A stretch of 6,043 nt of DNA. Origin: an uncultured Lachnospiraceae bacterium (GTDB taxonomy: Bacteria > Bacillota > Clostridia > Lachnospirales > Lachnospiraceae). Location of the stretch: assembly GCA_947589175.1 (NCBI GenBank), contig CANPZR010000163.1:1-6043 (forward strand), read 5' to 3'. Position numbers and translations under genes: made by a program. The notes under the pieces are model-generated. The model saw only the letters and a list, made by a program, of their open reading frames with translations, did not search any database and was not told where the DNA came from. Shown here one piece after another: positions 1 through 6,043 of the stretch; within the stretch, counting starts at the first letter, position 1, and every line of letters starts with the position of its first letter.

Positions 1-69
1 GGCTTGTCCGTCGCTCGAAAAACCTTGATTTTCCAGTGTTTTCAAAAGTATCGTTATCTAACGTCAGCT
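1..69. other. Left-edge segment without recombinase homology (possible breakpoint)
   Basis: These bases precede the first recognisable recombinase residues. The plus frame continuous with the recombinase reads like noncoding sequence (ARKTLIFQCFQ...). One of the other two plus frames is stopped twice and the other just past the segment, and neither encodes an EYxDDGxSG-like motif. The minus strand has one frame open throughout (reading ...DTFENTGKSRFFERR...), which I do not recognise. The segment may be foreign flank joined to the recombinase by deletion, insertion or assembly. Confidence 0.35.
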
Positions 70-1551
70 TTTGACCGTCCGCATTTTCAGAGAATGCTTG
101 AGGATATAAAAAGCGGCGTAATCGACTGCGTGATTGTCAAGGACCTGAGCCGATTCGGACGTGAGTACATTGATTCCGGGATGTATATTGAAAGGCTGTT
201 TCCGGCTCTTGGCGTGCGTTTTATCGCCATAAACGATCATGTGGATACGGCAGACGGCAGTCAGGACGACATCATCCTGCCGTTCAAAAATCTTATGAAT
301 GACGCGTATTGCCGCGACATCAGCATTAAAATAAGGAGCCATCTTGCTGTAAAGAGAAAGAATGGCGAGTATGTCGGGGCTTTTGTGCCATATGGGTACG
401 AAAAGCAGAAAGGTGATCCGCATAAGATTGTTCCCGATCTTTATGCGGCTGGGATTGTCCAGAAGATTTTCCAGTTGAAACTGGACGGATACAGTCAGAA
501 TAAGATTGCCGACTGGTTAAATGAAAGGGGGATTCTGTGCCCGATGGAATACAAGCGCAGCCGGGGAATCCGGGTGACAGAGAATTTTAAGACGCATGAG
601 GAGGCGGCATGGTCCCCTGTATCGGTGCGGCGCATACTGGAAAATGAAATTTATACGGGAGTGCTGATCCAGGGCAGGCGTTCAACACCGAATAATAAGG
701 TGAAAAAACTGTTATTGAAGCCAGAGAGTGAGTGGGTAAGAATTGAGAACAGCCATGAACCTATTATAAACAGGAGGGAATTTCTGCTTGTGCAAAGGCT
801 TCTGAAAATGGATTCAAGAACTTCTCCGCATGAAGATTCTGTTTATCCGCTGTCCGGTCTGGTGATATGCGGGGACTGCGGGGCGCCGATGGTAAAAAGG
901 GACGTCCCGGCAGGCGGAAAGGTGTATTCCTATTATATATGCTCAAGGCACGATACCAAAAAGGATTGCAGCCCCCACCGCATTCCAAAGGACCGGTTGG
1001 AAAGCGATGTGCTGTCACTGCTTCAGGCGCATATAGCGAATGTGCTGGATCTGCAAAAGATTCTTGAATATGTTGACATTGTCCCATTTCAGCAGATGGA
1101 ATTGCGGGAACTGGAAAATCGTAAGGAAGAATTAGAAGAAAGGGTGGCAAGGAACAAAAGACTCAGGGATCATCTGTATGAGGATATGAAAGAAGGCATT
1201 ATCCTACAGGAAGATTATATGGAGATGTATGAGGGATATACCGCCAAAAAAAGAAATGCGGAAGCTGCGCTCCGGTCACTGGAACAGGAAATATCTTCTG
1301 TCCTTGAACAGTCCTCGGATAAGTTCCAATGGCTTTCCTATTTTAAAGAACATAAAAATGTCAGGGAGCTGACGAGAACCGTAGCGGTGGAACTGATAGA
1401 CAGGATTCGGATCATGGATAAAAAGCATATTGAGGTGATTTTTAATTTTGACGACTGTTACCAATCAATGCTAGAAAAACTGGAAAAGATGGGCTGCAAG
1501 ATAGAAAATGCCGATGGCAGACTGGCGATTAGCGGGAAAGAGGTGGGATGA
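1..1551 (+). CDS. Large serine recombinase, N-terminally truncated or fused (first of three)
   Basis: This is a site-specific DNA recombinase of the large serine family, related to the integrases/excisionases of clostridial Tn4451/Tn5397-like elements. The frame is open to the left edge, and TTG at position 4 is only a nominal start. Counting from there (515 aa), homology starts at FDRP (residue 23, base 70). It continues through KDLSRFGRE (active-site arginines R50 and R53), the CRDIS helix region, the recombinase domain (about 125-270), a zinc ribbon (C289, C292, C313, C322) and a coiled coil (about 365-435). The two intact neighbours have their nucleophilic serine 45-52 residues before FDRP, preceded by Y-x-R. 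Here the 22 visible residues before FDRP match neither neighbour, which carry EYxD...TGTN or SGTN at that point. The other two frames do not supply the missing part. No well-placed ATG with a ribosome binding site precedes M31 (base 94). Most likely a 5'-deleted pseudogene or fusion without catalytic activity. The 3' end overlaps the next gene. Confidence 0.85.
   Translation, partial: GLSVARKTLIFQCFQKYRYLTSAFDRPHFQRMLEDIKSGVIDCVIVKDLSRFGREYIDSGMYIERLFPALGVRFIAINDHVDTADGSQDDIILPFKNLMNDAYCRDISIKIRSHLAVKRKNGEYVGAFVPYGYEKQKGDPHKIVPDLYAAGIVQKIFQLKLDGYSQNKIADWLNERGILCPMEYKRSRGIRVTENFKTHEEAAWSPVSVRRILENEIYTGVLIQGRRSTPNNKVKKLLLKPESEWVRIENSHEPIINRREFLLVQRLLKMDSRTSPHEDSVYPLSGLVICGDCGAPMVKRDVPAGGKVYSYYICSRHDTKKDCSPHRIPKDRLESDVLSLLQAHIANVLDLQKILEYVDIVPFQQMELRELENRKEELEERVARNKRLRDHLYEDMKEGIILQEDYMEMYEGYTAKKRNAEAALRSLEQEISSVLEQSSDKFQWLSYFKEHKNVRELTRTVAVELIDRIRIMDKKHIEVIFNFDDCYQSMLEKLEKMGCKIENADGRLAISGKEVG
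1537..1543 (+). promoter_or_regulatory. Ribosome binding site of second recombinase
   Basis: AAAGAGG lies 4 nt before ATG 1548 and 7 nt before ATG 1551. The same AAAGAGGTG string precedes the third recombinase, where the gap to its ATG is 8 nt. This favours 1551 as the working start. The site lies inside the end of the first recombinase gene, so translation of the two is probably coupled. Confidence 0.6.
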
Positions 1552-3266
1552 TGGCAAGAAAGTCGAGAAAAACAGATTCTTTGTACGCTGTCGGACAGGG
1601 CAAGACAGAGGGAGTCTTAATTCCAAATGAAGTGAAGCCTTCTTTTGCCGGCTTTCATGCAGGGCTTTATGCAAGGCTTTCACTTGAGAGCGAATTGAAC
1701 CGGGAGAGAAATACCATTGAGAACCAGATGGCTCTTTTGCAGGATTTCGTTTCCGGCAGGGATGATATTGAAGTAGTGAGGGAATATTTTGATATAAGCA
1801 AGACAGGGACGAACTTTGACCGGCCGGGTTTTGCGGAAATGATGCAGGATATCCGTGATGGGAAGATTAACTGTGTTATTGTAAAGGACTTGTCCAGGCT
1901 GGGGAGAAACTATGTTGACGCCGGGAATTATATCGAAAGGGTGTTTCCGTTTTTTCATGTCAGATTCATTGCGGTAAATGACCATTATGATTCTGAAAGA
2001 GAAGGCAGCGGGCTTATGGTCGGACTCTCCAACATTTTCAATGAACATTATGCCAGGGACATTTCCCGAAAAATTAAGTCCTCGAATAAAAGCAGCTGGA
2101 AAAAAGGAGAGTGCGTGGCAGGTTGTCTGGCATACGGCCTGATGAAAGATCTGAAAGATAAGCATCGGATTGTCCCGGACCCGGAAGTGGCTGAAAATGT
2201 GACAAGGATTTTTGAACTGTTCATAGAGTACAAGAACTATTCCAAGGTGGCGCGGATTCTGACGCAGGAAGGGATTGTGTGCCCCAAGGCATATTTTACA
2301 AAGAAAAGGACTGGGGAGATACCGGAGGGTATGAATGTCAGCTGGATTGGCACATCCGTAAGGGAAATTCTGAAGAACCGGTATTATATTGGAGACAGTG
2401 TGCATGGCAAGACGGAGAAATTCCCGCTCAGGGGGAAAAAGCGGGAAATCCGGGATCAGAAGGAATGGATGGTTGTTGAAAATACCCATGAGGCGCTTGT
2501 GTCAAGAGAATTGTTTGAACAGGCTCAGGAGGTTATCGCGGAGATCAAGCATAAACATGAGCATCCCCAAGAGCCGGGGATCTTTTCCGTGAGCAGCATG
2601 AATCTGTTAAAGGACCATATCTTTTGTGCGGACTGTGGCAGAAAAATGTATTTAAAAAAGCAACGCCGTACCAGACCGCAGTATTATTGCAGCGGTAACG
2701 CCAGATATAAGCCATGCTGCGGGGAAGGACATTATGTGATGCTGGAAGAAGTGGAAAATGCTGTAATGAAGGTGATTCATGCGCATATTGTTATAGGTCT
2801 GGATAAGGCGTCAATGCTCCGCCGGCTCAATAGGAGACAGGGAAGCATAAGGAAGTTTGATTGGATTGGAAAAGAAATCAGCCGGATCCATGCGGAACTA
2901 AACAAGCTGAAAGAGCATAAACAGGCTTTATATGTTGATTTTTCCTCGGATATCATTGATTTGGAGCAATACCGGGAATATCTTGACCATGATAAACAGA
3001 TGGAGAAAAGCCTTTCCGATAAACTTTCTGATCTTGCAGCATACCAAAAAACGTATGACAGAAATCATCCCGTGCCGCAGGACTGGGAGAAGCTCTTTGA
3101 AACATATAAGAATAAGAGAAAGCTGACCAAAGAGATTGTGGAGGCATTTGTTGACCGGGTAGAGGTGCATAAAGACAAATCACTGGAAATCCGCCTGAAA
3201 TACGATGATATTTTGAAAGATACGGTGGAGATAGCAGAGAAAAGAGGTGCGGAAGATGGTAAATGA
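1551..3266 (+). CDS. Large serine recombinase, intact (second of three)
   Basis: A complete site-specific serine recombinase of 571 aa with start ATG 1551 (572 aa if the adjacent ATG 1548 is used). Such enzymes cut both att sites through a serine-DNA linkage, rotate and rejoin, integrating or excising an element. A basic leader of about 38 residues beginning MARKSRK precedes the resolvase domain, which carries YARLS (Y40, R42, nucleophile S44), TGTNFDRP (about 85-92) and KDLSRLGRN (R116, R119). The recombinase DNA-binding domain follows at about 180-340. The zinc ribbon is C359, C362, C380 and C389 or C390, and a charged coiled coil spans about 439-500. Length is normal for the family. The usual DDGxSG before TGTN/FDRP is DISKTG here, a small divergence. 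The start overlaps the first gene's TGA by one base (TGATG), and the 3' end overlaps the third gene by 11 bases. With its catalytic residues present it is probably active, perhaps together with the third enzyme. Confidence 0.93.
   Translation: MARKSRKTDSLYAVGQGKTEGVLIPNEVKPSFAGFHAGLYARLSLESELNRERNTIENQMALLQDFVSGRDDIEVVREYFDISKTGTNFDRPGFAEMMQDIRDGKINCVIVKDLSRLGRNYVDAGNYIERVFPFFHVRFIAVNDHYDSEREGSGLMVGLSNIFNEHYARDISRKIKSSNKSSWKKGECVAGCLAYGLMKDLKDKHRIVPDPEVAENVTRIFELFIEYKNYSKVARILTQEGIVCPKAYFTKKRTGEIPEGMNVSWIGTSVREILKNRYYIGDSVHGKTEKFPLRGKKREIRDQKEWMVVENTHEALVSRELFEQAQEVIAEIKHKHEHPQEPGIFSVSSMNLLKDHIFCADCGRKMYLKKQRRTRPQYYCSGNARYKPCCGEGHYVMLEEVENAVMKVIHAHIVIGLDKASMLRRLNRRQGSIRKFDWIGKEISRIHAELNKLKEHKQALYVDFSSDIIDLEQYREYLDHDKQMEKSLSDKLSDLAAYQKTYDRNHPVPQDWEKLFETYKNKRKLTKEIVEAFVDRVEVHKDKSLEIRLKYDDILKDTVEIAEKRGAEDGK
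3243..3247 (+). promoter_or_regulatory. Ribosome binding site of third recombinase
   Basis: AGAGG sits 8 nt before ATG 3256, ideal spacing. A GTG at 3247 would overlap this site and has no ribosome binding site of its own, so ATG 3256 is preferred. The site lies within the last codons of the second recombinase, which suggests coupled translation. Confidence 0.65.
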
Positions 3267-4908
3267 CAGGGTGATTGCTAAGTATATCCGCCTTTCTTCT
3301 GAGGATCTGGATGTGGAAACGGGAGAAAAGGAAGAAAGTGTCAGCGTGACAGCCCAGAGGAAACTGATAGAAAACTATATCTATGAACATACGGAATTTG
3401 CGGGATTCCCGGTAAAGGAATATGTGGATGACGGCTTCAGCGGGACTAATTTTGACCGCCCGGCGTTTCAGCGGATGATGGATGACGCAAGACGGGGAAA
3501 GCTCTCGGTCATTATTGTAAAAGACCTGTCACGGTTCGGGCGGGATCATCTGGAGGTGGGAAACTATCTGGAGCGGATTCTTCCTATATTACAAGTACGG
3601 CTGATAGCAGTTAATGACGGATATGACAGCGCGTGCTTTGACGGCATGACCGGCGGGATGAGCGTTGCGCTCCACAACATCATCAATGCTATGTACAGCC
3701 GGGATCTATCTGCCAAGGTAAAGAGCGCCCAGCGGACAAGGGCAGAACGGGGCGAGTGCCTTGCTGCCATTCCGGCATTTGGGTATATGAAAGATCCCGC
3801 GGATAAGCACCATTTGCTCATTGACAATGAAGCTGCAGAGACTGTAAAGCAGATTTTTGAACTTGTGGCAAGTGGAAAGAAAAAAAGAGAGATTATTTCT
3901 TATCTTAATAGCAACGGGATTATGACGCCGGCAGAATATAAGGCGCTTCATGGAATAAGAAAGATAGCCGTCACGAATACCAGAACAAGATTGTGGGATG
4001 CAGGCACAATCAACGGAATAATCAGAAATGAGTGCTATATCGGCGTAAGTGTATGGAATAAAACCGGAAATGTCTGTCCGGGAAGCGGAAAACAGGTAAA
4101 AAAAGACAAGTCCGAGTGGATCAGAGCTGAGGGAACTCATGAGCCGATTGTATCAAAAGAGTTATTCTGTAAAGCGAATGAAGTGCTTGAAAAAAGCCGC
4201 AGGAACCGCAGCACCGTTAGAACATCGGGAACAAGAAAAGCCTTGTTTATCTGTCCTTACTGCAATCACGCCCTTCGCAAGACAACATCAAAGAAAAGGT
4301 ATGTCTGCCGCATGGCTTCTTCATCCGGGATAGAAGGCTGCAAAACATTACGCATAGACAGGGAAAAGCTGGAACGGACCATTCTGGAACTCGTAAATGT
4401 TACCTCATTGCTGGCAGAACAGCCATCAGGAGACCAAAAGTTTAAGGGAGGAACAGCGGCGGGAGACAGTGAATTTTCATTTCGTTTGGGGCAGATTGGG
4501 CAGGAACAGCTTCGCAAAAAGTCAGAAAAATTAAAGATATATACGGATTATCGGAGCGGCAGTCTCACGAAAGAAGCTTATCTGGAAGCGTATGAAAAGA
4601 TTGTGAAGCAGCTTTCCAACCTAGCTAAAGAAGAAGAACAGTTGAAAAGGAAGGAAGAAGAATGGCAGGAAAAGCAGGGCAGAATCGCTTTAGAAACCGA
4701 TAAACTCAAAGCAGCCTCCGCCTTGAAGGAATTTGATAAGGGAAAACTGCTTACCGTCATTGAAAAAGTGCTTGTGTACGACGACGAGCATATAGAAGTC
4801 AGATGGAAGTGCAGGGAGTTTAATGAAATGTCTATTGCAGACCGTCAATATCGCAGAGAACCTTCAGTGGAAGATGGCATGCCAGGAGAGAAGCTGATTA
4901 GGCGCTAA
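3256..4908 (+). CDS. Large serine recombinase, intact (third of three)
   Basis: A complete serine recombinase of 550 aa from ATG 3256. The resolvase domain starts almost at once: KYIRLSSED gives Y10, R12 and nucleophile S14. It continues with EYVDDGFSGTNFDRP (about 56-69) and KDLSRFGRD (R93, R96). The AMYSRDLSAKVKS helix and the recombinase domain follow (about 145-310). The zinc ribbon is C333, C336, C351 and C362, with wider spacing between the last two cysteines than in the two upstream enzymes. A Lys/Glu-rich coiled coil covers about 415-495; this segment in the family directs synapsis and the choice between integration and excision. The protein ends with a basic tail (LIRR). All catalytic positions I can identify are present, so it should be active. 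It overlaps the second recombinase by 11 bases and is the last gene before a strong terminator. It is divergent from its two neighbours, so this is an old paralogous set and not a recent duplication. Confidence 0.93.
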   Translation: MVNDRVIAKYIRLSSEDLDVETGEKEESVSVTAQRKLIENYIYEHTEFAGFPVKEYVDDGFSGTNFDRPAFQRMMDDARRGKLSVIIVKDLSRFGRDHLEVGNYLERILPILQVRLIAVNDGYDSACFDGMTGGMSVALHNIINAMYSRDLSAKVKSAQRTRAERGECLAAIPAFGYMKDPADKHHLLIDNEAAETVKQIFELVASGKKKREIISYLNSNGIMTPAEYKALHGIRKIAVTNTRTRLWDAGTINGIIRNECYIGVSVWNKTGNVCPGSGKQVKKDKSEWIRAEGTHEPIVSKELFCKANEVLEKSRRNRSTVRTSGTRKALFICPYCNHALRKTTSKKRYVCRMASSSGIEGCKTLRIDREKLERTILELVNVTSLLAEQPSGDQKFKGGTAAGDSEFSFRLGQIGQEQLRKKSEKLKIYTDYRSGSLTKEAYLEAYEKIVKQLSNLAKEEEQLKRKEEEWQEKQGRIALETDKLKAASALKEFDKGKLLTVIEKVLVYDDEHIEVRWKCREFNEMSIADRQYRREPSVEDGMPGEKLIRR

Positions 4909-4934
4909 TTAAAAGAAAATAGAGCATTAACACT

Positions 4935-4971
4935 AAGAAGTGCGGGAAAAGTCTTGCACTTCTTCTTTTTT
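4935..4971 (+). terminator. Rho-independent terminator of recombinase operon
   Basis: AAGAAGTGC (4935-4943) pairs perfectly with GCACTTCTT (4956-4964). The stem can be extended inward by two G-U pairs and one G-C pair. It is followed by C and six T (4965-4971). It starts 26 bases after the stop codon of the third recombinase and should end the operon transcript. The T tract is only on the plus-strand side, so it is unidirectional. Confidence 0.88.
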
Positions 4972-5004
4972 GCAGAAAGAGGGAAGTCTGTCTGCTGAAA
5001 AGCG

Positions 5005-5033
5005 TGGAATAACGGAGAGAGATATGGTATACT
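5005..5033 (+). promoter_or_regulatory. Extended -10 promoter candidate reading rightward
   Basis: TGGTATACT (5025-5033) is an extended -10 (TGn plus TATACT). Seventeen bases upstream is a weak -35, TGGAAT (5005-5010, three of six matches to TTGACA). It lies just after the operon terminator and points toward the LRR fragment. It could drive the former LRR gene, a small RNA, or, in an excised circle, whatever lies at the other element end. Confidence 0.45.
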
Positions 5034-5153
5034 GTATTTGCTTGAGAATGAAATTTAGAGAGTAGTAAAAGATTTAAAGTTGCTAACTCTTTCTTGATGG
5101 GAATGTTATGTAGAGAGGATGACAAAAGCCGTGTAAATAGCTTATGCAATAAT

Positions 5154-5195
5154 ACATCTAAAAGAATCAAAAAATTCAAAAAAAATTTTAGATGT
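5154..5195. repeat. Perfect 10-bp inverted repeat with nested 4-bp repeat
   Basis: ACATCTAAAA (5154-5163) and TTTTAGATGT (5186-5195) are exact reverse complements separated by 22 A-rich bases. Directly inside the left arm, GAAT (5164-5167) pairs with ATTC (5174-5177). Neither strand has a T tract after the hairpin, so it is not a standard terminator. It ends 12 bases before the LRR homology begins, so it could be a protein-binding dyad at the element end, such as an attachment half-site or accessory site. Confidence 0.6.
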
Positions 5196-5207
5196 TACTT
5201 GACATAA

Positions 5208-6032
5208 GCAGATGATGCATTTAACGGTTGCAGTAGTCTGAAAGAAATTGAACTGCCAGAGGGCGTGGTGAGCATCGGCGCATTCGCATTTATGGATTGT
5301 GGAAATATACAAAGCATCACAATACCAAAGAATGTGACTAGTATTGGCGCAGGAGCATTTGAGGGTTGTTACAACCTGGAAAATGTCGAGTTGCCGGAAA
5401 ATATAACAATAATTGAAGGCCGTACATTTTGTGGATGTCACAGACTGGAAAGTGTTAAGATTCCAGAAGGTGTGACGGAAATTGGGAATTATGCATTTGG
5501 CGTTTGCAGTAATCTGAAAGAAGTTAAACTGCCAGAGGCTTTGACAAAAATCGGAAATACGGTGTTTGATGGATGTGAAAGTCTGGTAAGTATCATAATA
5601 CCAGAGAAAGTGACCAGTATTGGTCCGGGGGCGTTTTATGAGTGCAGTAGTCTGGAAAGTATTGAGTTGCCCGACGGAATAGAGCTCATCGATACCAGTA
5701 CATTTCGCTACTGTAGCAGTTTGAAAAGTATTATCATACCAGAAAGTGTGACCCAAATTAAAGACGACGCGTTTGCCTATTGTGATGAGCTGACGAGCAT
5801 TACCATACCAGGAAATGTGACCAAAATTGAGAGCTATGCGTTTGCCCATTGTGGTGAGCTGGCGAGCATTATCATACCAGGAAGTGTGACCCAAATTAAG
5901 AGTGATGTGTTTGAAGGATGCGACAAGCTGACGAGCATTAATTGGGATGGCGTGATGTATGCGAGTCTGGATGAATTTTTGACGAAATTTTGGGAAAAGT
6001 ATCCGAATTTAAACGACGATGAAGATGAGTAA
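5208..6032 (+). CDS. BspA-like leucine-rich-repeat protein, 5'-truncated fragment
   Basis: This frame encodes ten full 23-residue LRRs of the BspA/LRR_5 type. The consensus is xxAFxxCxxLxSIxIPxxVTxIG (for example the unit starting DDAFNGCSSLKEIELPEGV). A partial eleventh unit (SDVFEGCDKLTSIN) follows, then a C-terminal piece reading WDGVMYASLDEFLTKFW and an acidic NDDEDE end. Such proteins form solenoids that bind other proteins or surfaces; many are secreted, but no signal peptide, membrane segment or sortase motif is visible here. The frame starts in mid-repeat right after an in-frame TAA (5205-5207) and contains no ATG. The first possible starts are GTG 5265 and 5268, inside a repeat, where the purine-rich upstream bases are simply codons for LPEG. 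The N-terminal part is therefore missing, and this is probably a remnant of a longer gene interrupted by the neighbouring element. No further gene follows before the window ends. Confidence 0.82.
   Translation, partial: ADDAFNGCSSLKEIELPEGVVSIGAFAFMDCGNIQSITIPKNVTSIGAGAFEGCYNLENVELPENITIIEGRTFCGCHRLESVKIPEGVTEIGNYAFGVCSNLKEVKLPEALTKIGNTVFDGCESLVSIIIPEKVTSIGPGAFYECSSLESIELPDGIELIDTSTFRYCSSLKSIIIPESVTQIKDDAFAYCDELTSITIPGNVTKIESYAFAHCGELASIIIPGSVTQIKSDVFEGCDKLTSINWDGVMYASLDEFLTKFWEKYPNLNDDEDE
5211..5942 (+). repeat. Tandem 69-base coding repeats (ten full, one partial)
   Basis: The LRR units repeat every 69 bases from 5211, with the partial eleventh starting at 5901. Most units are diverged, but the units at 5763 and 5832 differ at only 11 of 69 positions by my count, and the unit at 5694 shares the CAAATTAAA-type 3' end. 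This suggests recent duplication at the 3' end of the array. Confidence 0.8.
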
Positions 6033-6043
6033 TAATTGCAGTT

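Larger units (their letters stand above)
4972..5207. other. AT-rich noncoding region between recombinase operon and LRR fragment; likely contains the element end
   Basis: No convincing gene is seen. The contents are a rightward promoter candidate, an inverted repeat at its right end, and short open stretches only. One of these runs from ATG 5103 to the TAA at 5205-5207 (34 codons) in the same frame as the downstream LRR sequence. It does not resemble LRR sequence and has a poor ribosome binding site. Because serine recombinase genes commonly lie beside an attachment site, and coding homology resumes abruptly at 5208, this region probably contains the element boundary. Confidence 0.5.

Noticed and set aside
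1..72. Group II intron 3' end as the cause of the truncated first recombinase
   Set aside because: No domain V-like hairpin or typical intron 3' end is visible.
1680..2489. Minus-strand open frame of 269 codons
   Set aside because: It lies entirely inside the intact second recombinase, whose plus-strand frame has clear catalytic and zinc-ribbon motifs.
5119..5136. Tiny frame MTKAV after an AGAGAGG-like ribosome binding site
   Set aside because: Only five codons, with no downstream gene whose translation it could control; probably chance or a remnant.
5199..5204. Perfect TTGACA as a -35 box
   Set aside because: No acceptable -10 lies 16-18 bases downstream, and the downstream sequence is LRR coding sequence.
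5265..5267. GTG as the true start of the LRR protein
   Set aside because: It falls within a repeat, LRR homology continues in frame upstream to 5208, and the purine-rich bases before it are just codons of the repeat consensus.
5142..5894. Long minus-strand open frame of 250 codons with repeated His/Trp/Gln-rich units
   Set aside because: It is the mirror of the 69-base LRR repeats: a repeat length divisible by three keeps the antisense frame open. Its start lies within LRR codons and its composition is unlike a real protein.
5211..5942. Regularly spaced repeats as a CRISPR array
   Set aside because: The 69-base units are diverged coding repeats with no conserved repeat/unique spacer alternation.

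Overview
The window is about 6 kb from the end of a mobile genetic element, most likely an integrative conjugative or mobilizable element of a gut Clostridia bacterium (Lachnospiraceae-like). This placement is inferred from three tandem clostridial-type large serine recombinases, AGAGG-type ribosome binding sites, moderate GC in the genes with an AT-rich intergenic region, and a BspA-type leucine-rich-repeat (LRR) gene. No 16S or other marker gene is present, so it stays approximate.

Positions 1-4908 hold three overlapping plus-strand genes for large serine recombinases of the TnpX/TndX/Ccr type (resolvase domain, recombinase domain, zinc ribbon, coiled coil). The second and third are complete and keep the catalytic serine and arginines. 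The first enters at the left edge and looks broken: recognisable homology starts only at about position 70 (FDRP), and the 69 bases before it do not encode the expected resolvase sequence in any frame. The catalytic serine is absent from what can be seen. Gene 1/gene 2 and gene 2/gene 3 overlap, with near-identical AAAGAGGTG ribosome binding sites at both junctions, so the three form one translationally coupled operon.

A strong rho-independent terminator (4935-4971) closes the operon. The roughly 300-base stretch from 4909 to 5207 holds that terminator, a rightward extended -10 promoter candidate (about 5005-5033), and a perfect 10-bp inverted repeat with a nested 4-bp repeat (5154-5195).

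From 5208 to 6032 there is a plus-strand LRR protein reading frame with ten full 23-residue repeats and an acidic C-terminal tail. It begins in mid-repeat directly after an in-frame TAA and has no credible start, so it is the 3' part of a longer gene. The simplest reading is that the recombinase-bearing element ends between 4972 and about 5207 and is inserted in, or has replaced the start of, the LRR gene. In that model the recombinases cut and join the element ends and the LRR fragment is host flank. The junction assignment is inference and needs the other element end or an empty site to prove it.
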